NCBI GenBank assembly: GCA_030374765.1
Contig: JARGXX010000026.1
Coordinates: forward strand, 310,001 to 374,000
Reading direction: 5' to 3'
Length of the DNA: 64,000 nucleotides
Source of the DNA: Agarophyton chilense
Taxonomy: Eukaryota; Rhodophyta; Florideophyceae; Gracilariales; Gracilariaceae
Part shown: piece after piece, positions 1 to 10,790 of the stretch
How positions within the stretch are numbered: the stretch's first letter is position 1
Layout of the letters: the number at the start of each line of letters is the position of its first letter
Notes under the pieces: model-generated
What the model was told of the DNA's origin: nothing
The model's input: the letters and a program-made list of their open reading frames with translations, nothing else
Databases searched by the model: none
Program-made: the position numbers and the translations under genes

Positions 1-782
1 ATGCTCACGAAGACGTGCCCTCCAATTCGGATATCCGGGAGTGCCCGCCGTTCTGACGCGTCTTAATTATGCTTTTAGCGTGCTTGGGCCTTTTCCATCT
101 GGGTTGCGGCTTGTGTCGAGTGTTTGCGCAGCTCGTCACTTTAGCTTTGGTCAACCTCATTTTCGGTTCTGTCCAAGCAAATCCCGATCGGCAAAGCCGG
201 AGGGCGGCGTGATAGTACCAGATCGAATGGCATTAACGTCCAAGTATAATGAAACTGCTTTTTGTATGCGTAACAGAGCGTGTCCGCAAAAAACCCCTAT
301 TCCTTGGGGTGTTCAGCTATGTAGTTCTGTAGTGCGGCGAGTAGCGTACGGTTTTTCCGATTCATCTGCTCGTTGCATTGCGGATGATACGTCGTGGTGA
401 ATACGTTCTTAATTCCCAGTGTCCTCCATATATCTTGAAAGAAGCATGTAACGAATTGCTTACCATTATTTCAAAGCAGAATAGCGGGCGGTCCGTAGTA
501 AGAAACACAGTGGTGGATATACGCTCGTGCTATAATGGCAACGGTAATCCGTTTCAGAGTAGCAGTTTCCACCAGCATAGAGATGCGATCAGTAATTACC
601 TGGAGGTATCTGTTTCCTCGCTTCGAACGAATCAATTCTCCGAGTATATCGATACTGACATACTGTAAAGACACTTCTGTCGATAATGAATTCAGTGGCT
701 TCTTATTCTTCTGCCACAACCTAATACGATTTCGAGCGCATGTTGCGCACAATTTTGATGTCGCATGAATATCCATTTTCAA
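1..782 (-). pseudogene. Ty3/gypsy integrase relic, separate family
   Basis: Integrase of an LTR retrotransposon, read on the minus strand from about 782 to the window edge. Visible are a CxxC pair of the HHCC zinc finger (KLCATC), the first catalytic Asp in YVSIDILG, and farther on a TTYHPQ..NR tract typical of gypsy integrases. The copy is dead: the LTDNG box reads as stop-N-N-G, so the second catalytic Asp is lost. The usual Glu of the NGQxERFNR motif reads Asn, and further stops follow near 310-320. Its sequence is unlike the integrases of elements A, B, C and D, so it is a distinct family. It is cut at about 783 by element A. Confidence 0.8.
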
Positions 783-832
783 AGTAGGACAAAAAAATCC
801 CCCCTAGTGGTTAAATACTGCTTTTTTCTTGC

Positions 833-1574
833 TGTAACCGTGGGACTTCGTTCCAACAACTCTCGAGTGACCACAGCCGTATTGGATACAGGCGCTGGTC
901 CCAACTTGGTCCATTCTATTCTACTCCCACTGGGTTGGCAAGATTTCGTTCAGGAAAGGAAGACCCCCAGGGTTACCGATGCATCACGTAGACCAATGGA
1001 CACTACAGGGATAGTACCACTTTACCTACAGTTAGGACAATTCTAAGTCCGAACTTGGTTTCTTGTATGTCCTAACTTGGGCACTGAGGCAATCCTAGGG
1101 ACCTCCTTTATCGATCGATACACCAAGGCCATTTGTGCGAGCCTTAGGAAAGTCGCGTTCTACCGCGCACCTTCCATCTCTATAACTGGTTACGCCCCAG
1201 GGCCAGAAGCTAACTGCAAACGAGCTTTTGTCTTCGAAAAAACGCAGTCCAATAAGGTTTGCTTGTCAAAGGCCATAACGATACCCCCAATGACCCAGAT
1301 CGCTGTATCGGTCTATTCCCAATCCTCAAGTATCGTAACGATTCAAAACCACCCGAAAACGGTTCTGAAGCACCTTACTTTGATGGCCAATGGAGTAATG
1401 GACATCCACCCCTGCAGGTCCTTCTTGGTCACAATCAGCAACTTAAGAGATAAACACGTGGGGTTACCAAAAGGTACAGTGATTGGTATCACTGTACCCG
1501 CGCCCATGGCCATTATGGAGGCCCAAATGGATAATATTGCGACGCCAACACCCGACGAGGACGTCGACTCTTGA
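833..1574 (+). pseudogene. Element A protease (retropepsin) region
   Basis: Aspartic protease that would process the Gag-Pol polyprotein. The active-site box VLDTGAGPN is intact near 880-905. The flap and C-terminal part (GTEAILGTSFIDRY) follow at about 1080-1120. One in-frame TAA at 1044-1046 splits it. A TGA at 1572-1574 sits where element C has Trp, and the frame continues past it into reverse transcriptase. No own start codon is expected because it lies inside a polyprotein. Confidence 0.75.
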
Positions 1575-3382
1575 GAGGGTACAGTTGCCATCGGCGAAGA
1601 ATTCGAATCCTATAGGCCCCAGGTACTTGATCTCGTCAGGAAATACCAGTCCATGTGGTCAGGTAGATTGGTTACAATCAGAGCCACTACACACCGCATT
1701 GACATTCAGGATGATGCTTGACCACAGTTCCAGCACCCATACCGTACAGACCTTAAAGGTAGGGAAATTGTCGCCGACCAGATGGACAAGATGGGCAAAG
1801 CTCAAGTCATAGAGCCGGTGCCTCCCAGCCAATCCGAATGGGCAAGTCTCCTTGTCCTCGTGGCGAAGAAAGATGGCTCCGTCAGGTTCTGTGTCGACTA
1901 CAGGAAGCTGAAAGCAGTAACCAAGAGGGACTCATACCCGATACCCTGCATGGATGACTGTCTGGAATCCTTAGGCGGAGCTGTCTTATTTACCACTATG
2001 GACGCTAACTAAGGATATTGGCAAATCCCTTTGGCCGAAGATTCGAGAGCGCTGACAACCATTACCACACATGAAGGTCTGTTCAGATTTACTCACATGC
2101 CCTTTGGTTTGAAGAATGCACCAGCCACGTTCTAACGGGTAATGGACATCCCACTGTCCAGAGTCAAACGGAAATTCGCCCTGGTCTATTTGGATGACGT
2201 TATAATCTTCTCACGGACCGTAAAGGAACACCTTCGCCACGTGAAGAAGGTGCTAACAATCCTACAGTACGCTGGAGTAACACTGAAGCTCCGCAAATGC
2301 GCTTTCTCCCAGGCCTCACTGAATTATTTCGGTCACGTCGTCCTCCCAGGAAAGCTAAAGGTGACCATACGGACCACAAATGCGATTCGCGATGCTAATC
2401 CTCCTTTGCCTCATACGGAGCTAAGATCCTTAGTGGGCTTGTGCAACGTTTACCGAAGTTCGTCCAAGGGTTTGCCAAGATCTCGGCCCCTCTCAACGCG
2501 ATGCTGAGGAAGGGAACACATTTGGAGTTCGAAGCCCTTACCGACGACAAGTACGAGGCATTCCAGACCCTAAAAGACAAATTGCTGAACCAACCTATAT
2601 TGGCTTCTCCAAAAACCAATAGGATCTTTGTCCTGGATACAGACGCCTTTGATGTCCAAGTGGGATGTGCACTGCTACAGGGACAGGATTCACCGAAGGA
2701 CCATCGACCTATTCGATACCGGAGCAGAACGCTCACCAGCACGAAGCGAAACTACAGTAATACCAAAAAGGAATGTCTAGCCATCGTATGGTCCGTAATG
2801 ACACTCCGTCCGTACCTCGAGGTAACTAGGTTTACCATTAGGACAGACCACGATTCACTCCGCTGGCTACTCAATATGACCTATGCATCAAGTCGCCTCG
2901 CTCTTTAGCGACTCAGGCTCTACGAATATGACTACGAGATAACGTATAGGACAGGCATCAAGCACAAAGTAGCAGATGCCCTGTCGCGAATTATTACCGA
3001 CGGAACTGACGACACTCCATTGGACGACCTAATTCCTTCCCCCTTTATAGACGATGGACATAAGAACTATACGGAAACAGATGACCTTATGGGTATGGTG
3101 CATTCGGAGGATCCTGATGTAAAGGAGAACGAATTATATCTATTGGATCGGGAGACAGTACCGTCCAACTCGGCACCACCCCAGGTTAACGCGATAGGCC
3201 CGGAGGAAAAAGAGCTCCTCCCTAGAACTATTGAAGAACTCCTACAGGCGCAGGTCGAAGACGAGTACTGCAAGGAAACAGCCCAATTGATAGGAACCCC
3301 TGGATGTCTATTCGACTACGACCGATTTGGACTACTATGTCGCCGCTCACCACTGGATGGCGCACACCAACTGGTAATGTGA
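1575..3382 (+). pseudogene. Element A reverse transcriptase and RNase H
   Basis: Reverse transcriptase: KKDGSVRFCVDYRKL at about 1865-1905, FTTMDAN with the first catalytic Asp near 1990-2010, and YLDDVIIF with the catalytic pair near 2190. RNase H: VLDTDAFDVQVGCALLQ at about 2630-2680 and the RTDHDSLRWLL box near 2840-2870. The reading frame changes near 2440 (frame of 1077 to frame of 2441). There are stops at about 1720, 2010, 2133 and 2906. The 3020-3382 stretch is the linker to the integrase zinc finger. Confidence 0.8.
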
Positions 3383-4563
3383 ACTTCGCTAAGGGCGCGG
3401 TTCCTTTACCTCGCCCATTTCCCTCGCTTGGCTGGTCACCCTGAAAACCAACGAATGTACCAGACCCTAAGGAAGTTCTTCTACTTGCCACTAATGGCGC
3501 AGGACCTATGGCAAACCGCACGGAACTGTACATCGTGCGCACAAATCTGAGGGTCTCGCGCCAACCATCAGGCCAAATTGAAGCTCTTTCCCGCCGCAGG
3601 TCCAATGGAATTTGTGGCAATGGATAGACTTGGGCCTTTGCCTAAGTCTTCCGATGGATAACGATTTGTCTTGGTCATAACCGATAGGTTTACCAAGCTT
3701 ACCCGAGCCCTAGCTTTAGGGAAGACAACAGCCACGGATGTCGCCACGGCTTTCTTGTCCCACTGGGTATATCCATATGGCATGCCACTCTACCTCCTTA
3801 CGGGTAACGGTAGCCAGTTTGTACCCAAATTCTTCTCACATGTATGTGCTACATTAGGTATCAAACATGTGACCACCACGGCGTACCACCCGCAAACCAA
3901 TGGCCAAGCCGAACGCTTCAACCACACTCTTCTGGATCGATTGGCGCAATACGTTTCGGAGCACCAATTGGACTGGGAGGACTACATCGAGCCACTGGTT
4001 TATGTTTACAACAGACAGGTGCACGCTTCTACGGGACAACGCTTTTCGACTTAACGATAAAGGCAGCGCCGCCGCAGATAGCTGTGGACCTTCAGGAGTG
4101 TATCATACCCCAAGACATAACCGAAGGAATGACTCCTACCCAGGCGAAGCGTTACTCACCCCGCCGCATCGACCGCATTATCCAATCGGCCAGGGCTGTA
4201 CTAACCAAAGCCCAACGGCGCTACAAAATCAATTTCGACAAGGCCCTTTGGAACACACCGACCTTTGGGAAAGGAGAACTCGTTAACCTGGATCGGCCAC
4301 CGAAAAACAGTGGGGACCTCGAGGACACTACGCGGGAGCTGTTACCCCGCTCTACGGGACCCTACAAAGTCCTTAAGTCCAATAAACACACCATTACGTT
4401 ACTAATTGACGGCCTACAGGATACCGTTGCCATTGATCGCGTGACACGAGCTCCCAGTTCCTTCGGACCACCAAAGTCCCAGCCCCCTGGCCCAACGGAA
4501 GCACAACGACCTCAGGTCGACGCTCTAGTCTCCACACCCCCTAAGGAAGTTCCCGAGGATTAG
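3383..4563 (+). pseudogene. Element A integrase
   Basis: Zinc-finger part (HPxxxxMYQTLRKFFY, then CTSCAQI) at about 3435-3550, and the catalytic core from about 3590 (FVAMDRLGPLPKS). In A the second catalytic box reads YLLTGNGSQF: Asp has become Gly, so the DDE triad is broken. The Glu motif NGQAERFN is intact near 3900. The frame shifts near 3990-4020. The C-terminal integrase domain (KAQRRYKINFDKA, GPYKVL) runs to the stop at 4561-4563. Confidence 0.8.
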
Positions 4564-4996
4564 ACTAGCCCAATGGACTCGATGGTAAATGCCAATGACG
4601 ACGAGCTATCTCTCCCAACCGAATCTGATGGATTCGCCCCTCTGGACCACTCTCCTGCCGGAGAATGAATACCAACCGGAGTATGTGATTGAGCGCATCA
4701 TCTCCGCTACACCTGAAAAAGACACTTTGCAAGAGCCTCAAAGCATTCCGGCTAATTTTATCGCCCGCTTTTGGCGCAGAATCGGCCGCACGAAGCGCAG
4801 CCTTCAGGAGGGGGTCCCCATTGGTCCGTATAATCCCAAAACCCCTCCCAAACCGCCTCCCGACACGACGGTTCGCCGGAGCACGACGGATCGTCGTAGC
4901 CCCTGCATCAGGAACAAGGTCAGTTCTTCGGAGACACCTGAGGAAGATCTGAGACTCTCTCAAGGTTGGACGACGTCCCGGGGAACGCACGTTTGA
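4564..4996 (+). pseudogene. Element A chromodomain, internally deleted
   Basis: Continuation of pol after integrase. The start of a chromodomain (YQPEYVIERIISA) is followed directly by EKDTLQEPQ. About 18 residues of the core, with the aromatic YRVRWFGY strand seen in element E, are missing. The tail (NFIARFWRRIGRTKRSLQEG) matches copies C and E. The domain would direct integration to modified histones in chromoviruses. This copy could not fold normally. The sense frame ends at 4996, about 40 bases from the antisense poly(A) signal. Confidence 0.65.
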
Positions 4997-5032
4997 GATA
5001 CAGGAGCGACCTTGGGAAAACACAAGCTTTAC

Positions 5033-5038
5033 TTTATT
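5033..5038 (-). terminator. Antisense poly(A) signal of element A
   Basis: AATAAA on the minus strand in the gap between the converging pol frame and the antisense gene. The following minus-strand bases (GTAAAGCTTGTG...) match those after the same hexamer at 49497-49502 in C and 41808-41813 in E. Confidence 0.6.
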
Positions 5039-5920
5039 TGACTAACTAGCACAGGCCGACCAGCCCTTTCCATGACCTGAAGGTTCCCGGAAGCGCTCCT
5101 AACACCTACAGGACTCATTGGGGCGGCGCCGGAGAAACTCCGTCGTCCTTATTGGAACCTGCAGGAGTGAAGCAGGGACTAGGGTCACCTATGGAGCGTA
5201 CTGGACCACTAAGACCGGCACCAGCGAGCTTAGCACGCTTCTTCGGCGGAGATTAACCTGAAGAACTATTGTGACCATCGGAAGCCTCCCGGTTGCTCAA
5301 ATTCAGACCATACCGGGCATCCAAGTCAGAAGTAACCCTCTGGTACTTCACCTGCGCATTCTACTACAGGATATTGACCAAAGCGGTCTTCAGATCCTGG
5401 TCCTGTTGGACTACCGCGGCGTAGGGCTCCGAGCGACGCGCCCAGGAGTAAGCTTCCTTCAGGACTGTCGCAATGTCCATCGAGGTTGTAATACCAACGG
5501 GACGGCAGAATGGCATGATGCACTGCCCGCGGATTTCCTCCGATGGTATGGTCATAGCGGTCCCCGCGGCGCTCATAAGCTATTTAGTATCCAGAGGAGC
5601 TCCCCGCTTGGTTGTTCGAAGCCATGACGCCGCTGCCCACAAGTTGGTTCGCCGGGAAATGGATAGGAAAACCGACGGAAGCGACAAAGTTCGGAGAGAG
5701 AGTGGCGTAACCGACGGGCTTATAAGGCCAGTGCGGCATCGGGCGCGACAAATGGAAAAACACCGCCACGGGAAGGAAGGAGGATGAAACCGAATCGGGC
5801 AGGATGACCGACGTGACCCCGAATGGACGAAGCGCGCACAGTGGTTCACGGCGAACGACGTGCGCACGGTCGCCAAAGGAATACCGAAGGGTATGAAAAG
5901 TGGTAAGGAACCCCCCCCCC

Positions 5921-5932
5921 CCCGATACGCGA
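5921..5932 (+). repeat. Poly-C run
   Basis: A run of about twelve C within the antisense gene of A. The equivalent place in E (about 41080) has a shorter G run. It is a likely cause of a frameshift and of sequencing error. Confidence 0.7.
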
Positions 5933-6242
5933 ACAGTACCTTAGGTGAACTAATTACCAACCTGGCGCAAAGGGTCAGCGCTTACGCACTGGTACCCCCG
6001 AAGATGGTGGCGATGCGACGCCCCGTCGCGCCCATTGGTAACGAGAGCAACTAACTCCCGGATTGGTCATAAGACGCCGTCATGTCGGGCACGGCACCGC
6101 TCGTATCCAGACCATTAGGACGCTGAGGATCACGACGTTCCGATCCCGAAGGAAAGATTGGAGGTTCATCCATAGGTCCATTTACAGCCCGACCCCCAGG
6201 AATGTGTGAGGCAATTTGGACTTCTCCGTAACGGCCGAATCC

Positions 6243-6256
6243 TAAGGAGGGAGATA
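6243..6256 (+). other. Polypurine tract of element A
   Basis: TAAGGAGGGAGATA lies immediately before the TGTGAAGG start of the 3' LTR, where plus-strand DNA synthesis is primed. The same tract precedes the 3' LTR of C (about 52063-52078). It fixes the LTR start. Confidence 0.75.
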
Positions 6257-6702
6257 TGTGAAGGAGCGATGATAACTGTTGAGCTCTGTAAGCGGCCGGG
6301 CCCTGAAATCTCTTACAGGCGACACGTGGACGGGTCGATCTCAAGTGGGCTCATGTAGATTATTAATTTATTTTAATTAGTGTAATGGATTAGCATTACA
6401 GTGCCAGGGAGATCCCAGCGCCTCGCCAGTACTATTTACTTGGCTCGAGTGACGCTTCTCCCTTAGAGTACGGTAGCCACCGTTAGGATACTAAATAACC
6501 CCCTTTGGTATATTAGTTCTAACCTTTGGTCTTCAAGCCATTGTTTTCGTAGCTCCGACCTGTAAGACTACGCAGTACACGGCAGCCCATTGCACCAAGT
6601 ACTCTGGGAGTGCCGCCGTCAGGGATTCGAACCTTAGGAACCGCTCTACCACGCTACCACCGGTCGAGACCCGTACGCTGACCCACCCGTCATCGCGTTA
6701 CA
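6257..6702 (+). repeat. 3' LTR of element A (family 1)
   Basis: 446-bp LTR starting TGTGAAGG and ending CGTTACA. The limits were set by comparison with C, whose insertion has a perfect target duplication. It is AT-rich around 6360-6380. On the antisense strand it carries a perfect tRNA-type B-box (GGTTCGAATCC, plus-strand 6623-6633) preceded by an A-box-like TAGCGTGGTAGAGCGG (6641-6656). Confidence 0.85.
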
Positions 6703-6707
6703 ATTAT

Positions 6708-6775
6708 AGACCGATCCCTCATGTCAGTACTAGCCCAGCTCAAAGCTACTTGGCTTCGCAGTTAGGGATGGGATG
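6708..6775 (-). pseudogene. Truncated 5S rRNA gene fragment
   Basis: Nearly identical to about 67 nt of the complete 5S gene at 9513-9632, with a few substitutions (AAAGCTACTTGG for AAAGTGACTTGG). It lacks the 3' end of the gene on the LTR side and its 5' end. It begins only five bases after the LTR of element A, so the element probably integrated in or beside a 5S gene. Confidence 0.8.
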
Positions 6776-6879
6776 TACTTGTAGGTTTTTTTTAAAGAGC
6801 GCCTTATGTCCCCACACAGAGCGGTGAGGCCGCGCTGCCGTCTGTGATTACATCTATTTCACTGTAACGGGTATGTTAA

Positions 6880-7390
6880 TCAACTGCTAGTAACATACGA
6901 GAAGTTTGTCGATAGGACGGTAACAGTGTGGTGCTTAGTAGGGTCGTCCTGGGGTACCCCAATTTGGACTTCTAGGTGGCCGCGTCTATCTGTACCATCG
7001 GAATCTGCCTTGTCGATCTTGATGATAGTTGGTTCCAGTAGATACGGTATCCTTCTACCTGTACTTGTTGGTAGCACTCGCATTGATAGTTGCATGGGTT
7101 TCTTTCTTGGAACGCTGGTATAAGCCTTTTTTAGGTCTAACACGCCTTATATTTCAGCCCAAGCTTTTCGAGATATGTGTGCTGCGTATTAACGCGTTTT
7201 TAGACCAAACTGTGATCTGAAGCCTAACTGTGCAGGATGAAATCTATAGCGCTGGCGTATAAATAAATCGAGGGCCTTGTCCACCACTTTCCAGAGTTTT
7301 TATACGATGGTAATGGGGCGATAGTTTCGTCGGTTGCTCATCGCTCTCTTCTTATGGATGGGCACTAGCCGTACTGTGCTCTAGTAGTAT
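6880..7390 (-). pseudogene. LINE-type reverse transcriptase relic
   Basis: Minus-strand reading in order gives VPIHKKR, NYRPITIV, then WKVVDKALDLFIRQRYRF.PAQLG, then DLKKAYTSVPR (the first catalytic Asp region) and IGVPQDDPT. These are blocks of non-LTR retrotransposon reverse transcriptases (DYRPISL, EKAL, QxGF, DLxKAYDSV, GVPQGDPL). Stops separate the blocks and no FADD box was found. It is a short 5'- and 3'-truncated relic. Confidence 0.7.
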
Positions 7391-9512
7391 CCGCTCTAAC
7401 GGATAGAGCAGACACCTGCGACTGTGTTCGGGACTGCTGAATGGGTGCTTGTGGCTGAGGGGAAGATTTGGTAGAGCAAAACCTTAGCGAGCCAGAATGG
7501 GGGTTGACAGGCCCCACTTGCCAATGGGGGTGGTTGGTACTATGTAACGGACAACTACTTGTTAATAAATCCTGAACAAGGAACAAGTCAGTTGTGAACC
7601 TGTTGTTTCCTCTTTAACTTTCGAGTCGGCGCTCTTCTCTGTCCCATATATACTTTGCACAGGGGTGAGCTCCGCTCATAATAATCCCTTGACATAAACT
7701 TGGTTAGCCAACTAAAACCTTTAAAGTACGAGATAAATAGCACTAAATGGGTCCACCTACGAAAGGTAGGCTTGGTTGCCACGTGGCTACCCACCATATA
7801 CGCTGTTACCAATCCGGTGTTTTCCTACAAAGGCTCGAATCGGATGCGCCGTTGCAGACCGAGATCCTACCTGTAACATACCACCTCACTGGCTATCTAC
7901 GAGATGCCGCTTCATAACTTCATCACAGCCGTTGCACTCACCTATGAGTATCATCGTACTAAGACAAAAAAATTATCCATCGGCATTCCGACAGTAGCAG
8001 AATACTACAGCTCCACGGTTTGGGCATTCGACACAGCGTTAGGAACTTTTATCATATAATTCAAGTAGCTGCGCTGTTTCTTCGGGTACCTCTTTCAAAT
8101 ATTTCGAAAAATACACCGTCATTTCCTCTGCTTTTTGCACTCGGTGCAGTAGTGATTGCCGTCTGAAATAGCTCGAGATATTCTTTGGGGATGTGCAACT
8201 GGCTTATCTTTGATATGTGTTACTGATTATCATTGATAGCCATGTAATCCCCACATTAATGTTTTTCTAGCGGCGCTACTTTCTTGGTTGCAGTCACTTT
8301 TTGCTGTTTCCATTCTCGAATTATTTATGCTAGCGTCTTTTGTTGCCTCTATTTGCATTAACTATACGTTTTATCAAGTATTAGAGCTTCTCGATTCACT
8401 TTGAGACGTTTGGCTTTTGTCTATATCAGAAGATAGATCAGTTTAATGGCCAGATTGCCGGTCGCCGCCGCCTTTTCCATTTCTTAAGCTCTTCGATATT
8501 ATTTTGAGTGTTTTTCGTTAACGTTTGAAATGTTTTTGACCATTATATCCGCCCACGGTTGAATAAGAAAAATGACCGGGTATCCCACGACTTTAAAACC
8601 ATAACAGCTATTCGTTTGACCGCTTTATCAAATTAACTTTTAGTGGTACATATCTACACAAATTACCTAGTTTTATAACTTTCTTGCTATACAAGATTTT
8701 TGCTTTTGTCATTATATATGTCATCTCGCGTTTTCTGTGAGAGACTGTGTTTCTTTGCTCATTTTTCCTGTACTAGTCTATATAAACTACTTTAGTTATG
8801 TAAAGGTGGTCTCTACATCTTTTGCATGATCTGTAGGAGACATTTACAGGGTCAGGGTTCCTGTTTTATATAAAATAGCACTGGTTTCGTGCTCGTTCGA
8901 TGACTGGTTTTTGGCTGTGGTGTGGTAGTTTTCTTTTTTGGTACGTAACAAAAAAAGATGTATATGACAGATATGACGGTTTTTTACAGATAATATGCTT
9001 ATTATCAAAATAATGTTAGTGGGTATGATAGAAAGAAAGAAAAATATTCGAAGTTAGAGGTTAGCGGGTTATAGGTTAGAGAAGGCAGAAATTGCTCGAA
9101 AAGGCAATTTCTTGTGTTCATTTAACCGGGGCGACTGTTAAAAATTGATTTTTTGAATGATAGTTTTGTTTCATACAAAGTTTGTAAAGGTTTTTTTAGA
9201 ATGCAACTACTATTTTTGGACCCAAAAAAGGTTTTATAATCTAATATAGGAAATAGCATGCTAATCAGTTGAACATATATTTTAAATTATTTTGTTACTC
9301 AAGATGTATTTTTTCGTATAGAAGCAGTTTGTTAAGCGCAGTTTATTTGAGAAGATACAGAGTTTTTACTGCTCCCACGTCGAAACACGAAAAAAAAATC
9401 AGGTCAAAATTACTAAAAATCAGCACAAATATTTACAGTGTGACCTCATATGAGGTCAGTGGTCGAATAGACACAAGCAATTGTTAGCAAAGGAATTTAG
9501 GGAAAAAAACGA
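7391..9512. other. AT-rich region without recognisable gene
   Basis: No supported coding sequence. A short minus-strand Cys-rich stretch near 7990-8030 (RCVECPNRGAVVFCYC) could be a zinc-binding remnant but has stops nearby. From about 8040 to 9500 the sequence is T/A-rich on both strands. It contains a 9-bp perfect inverted repeat (AGAAATTGC/GCAATTTCT) at 9087-9112 and loosely repeated GGTTAG-like bases at 9050-9080. Confidence 0.5.
9503..9511 (-). terminator. Pol III T-run terminator of 5S rRNA gene
   Basis: Seven T on the minus strand directly after the mature 5S 3' end, the standard Pol III stop. Confidence 0.75.
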
Positions 9513-9632
9513 ACATTCAGCACTGGGGATTCCAGACCGATCCCTCATGTCAGTACTAGCCCAGCTCAAAGTGACTTGGCTTCGCAGTTCGGGATGGGAT
9601 GCGGCACATGTCAGCTTGATATGGCCGAATGT
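9513..9632 (-). rRNA. 5S ribosomal RNA gene
   Basis: Structural RNA of the large ribosomal subunit, transcribed by RNA polymerase III. The minus-strand 120-nt segment begins ACATTCGGCCATAT and ends GCTGAATGT. These ends form helix I (ACATTCGGC with GCTGAATGT, one G-U pair). The interior has the conserved CCCATCCCGAACT loop and the GAAGCCAAG tract of the internal promoter. Just past the 3' end the minus strand has GTTTTTTTCCC, a Pol III terminator. The length equals the usual eukaryotic 5S. A truncated second copy lies at 6708-6775, and no cluster of intact copies is seen. Confidence 0.93.
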
Positions 9633-9658
9633 ACTACACGCGAGGGCCACAAAACGTT

Positions 9659-9665
9659 CATATAC
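9659..9665 (-). promoter_or_regulatory. TATA-like element upstream of 5S rRNA
   Basis: GTATATG on the minus strand about 27-33 bases before the 5S start. This resembles the upstream TATA-like element of plant 5S genes. Inferred from position only. Confidence 0.4.
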
Positions 9666-10091
9666 CCCACATCCAAACCGACGCCCGCACCAAGAATTCA
9701 CAAACTTCTACGGCGCGGTTCTGGAGGAAAGGACTCGCCGAAGATACACTAGACGGTGATCTTACAGCATTTAATTCGTCCCCTGCTTTTCTCGAAGCGG
9801 TTGTTCTGAATCTCTATCCGCCCATTTTTCTTACCAAATGCCTCTCATAGTCAAACAGGCTTCATTTGAAAGCTGTTTGTGTTCGCTACCAGCTCACTGA
9901 CTTCGAAGATCAGAATCGAAGTTTGCTTCTCGGAAAGTGCAGAAAACCCCACCATCTCAAACACACCTGTCTACACATTGTTCCGACACAATTCACGCGC
10001 TCGGATTCGGTCAATAGACGCCCGCACATACTGTAGATATCTTTTGATCGGCTTTTCAAGTGACAAATCAGACGTGTTTGCACCGTATCGA

Positions 10092-10790
10092 CTATCGATT
10101 GAGACCTTCAAGACGAGCGGTTGAACGTCCGTTTGTCTTTGAGTTCCAACTTTCAGCTCTTGCAAATCGGATACGAACGGTGCGCGCATTGATCGATTCC
10201 AACATGGCATTTGTGATACACTCTGTAGCATTTAAAGCGTCAAGTGTATGTCTGTGACGGCTAATGCAATTTATTGCCAGCTGCAATATAGATTTGTTTG
10301 ACGAAAACACCAAAATATCAAGGGGCTGCAGATAATGGCTCGTGTAAGCGAGCAGAACAATGACAACGACTCCGTTTTTCTTCATCAGATTGATGCAGTT
10401 AAATTTCACATGGCAGGAGTAGCCATCTCAGATTTGAAGAAGTTTCTGCCCTTTCTCAGTAAGTTTTGGCCGTCTTGTTAAAGAAATTGGGTACTTATTC
10501 GAAAAAAGAGACTGAGTCTACTCTTGCGAGCGCTCTTTGAAAAGGATAGCAATCGAGCACGACAATGTGAAGTGTTTGAACTCGTTCGTCGACGACGCCA
10601 TAGTGGGCCTGTCTGTTCCAAGAAAACACAACGGGTTTGTACGCATCTCTATCAGCCGGTAAGACTTCCATAATTTGACATGGTCGCTTTGTCTTGTAGA
10701 AAGTGCTGGATAACTGCTTGTTTCAGTTTGCTCTGCGGTTGAAGTTTCGGTTCTTACAGTACCGTCGGTAGTGATTAGGTTAGCGGGCAC
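10092..10790 (-). pseudogene. Pogo-like (DDE_1) transposase relic
   Basis: Minus-strand translation gives DGYSCHV, then VVVIVLLAYTSHYLQPLDI, then ILQLAINCISRHRHTLDALNATECI. This is the DGY...PxHTSHxxQPLDV region of pogo/Tigger/Jerky-type DDE transposases, which cut and paste DNA transposons. It aligns with the plus-strand relic at 39176-40050. The frame is broken by stops near 10430 and between the two open segments. Terminal inverted repeats were not found. Confidence 0.65.

Larger units (their letters stand above)
5041..6354 (-). pseudogene. Element A antisense gene (aORF), family 1, deleted form
   Basis: Minus-strand coding relic between pol and the 3' LTR. An ATGAGCCCA start lies within the LTR at 6354. 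A second conserved start is at 5739 (MPHWPYKPVGYA, compare MADPPCTPVGYA in C and MRQSPYKPVGYA in E). That frame reads FVASVGFPIHFPANQ... to SSGY, where TAA replaces the Gln codon of C. It then passes to the C-terminal part (TTSMDIATVLKEA, QDLKTALVNIL). The roughly 1.4-kb Trp-rich middle found in C is missing. Function unknown. It is disrupted by stops and frameshifts. Confidence 0.55.
783..6702 (+). mobile_element. Element A: 5'-truncated chromodomain gypsy retrotransposon (family 1)
   Basis: Order on the plus strand is protease, reverse transcriptase, RNase H, integrase, broken chromodomain, antisense gene, polypurine tract and 3' LTR. This matches element C (42331-52521) almost throughout. 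Gag and the 5' LTR are absent: similarity to C starts only near 833, just inside protease. Many in-frame stops and at least three frame changes (near 2440, 3990 and 4590) show it is inactive. The right flank after the LTR is a truncated 5S rRNA gene. No left target duplication can be read because the 5' end is missing. Confidence 0.9.

Noticed and set aside
6381..6702. A shorter 320-bp LTR beginning TGTAAT
   Set aside because: The target duplication GTCCG around element C and the polypurine tract show that the LTR starts about 124 bp earlier at TGTGAAGG.
9050..9080. GGTTAG-like telomere repeat
   Set aside because: Only a few irregular units (GTTAGAGGTTAGCGGGTTATAGG), too degenerate to call interstitial telomere.
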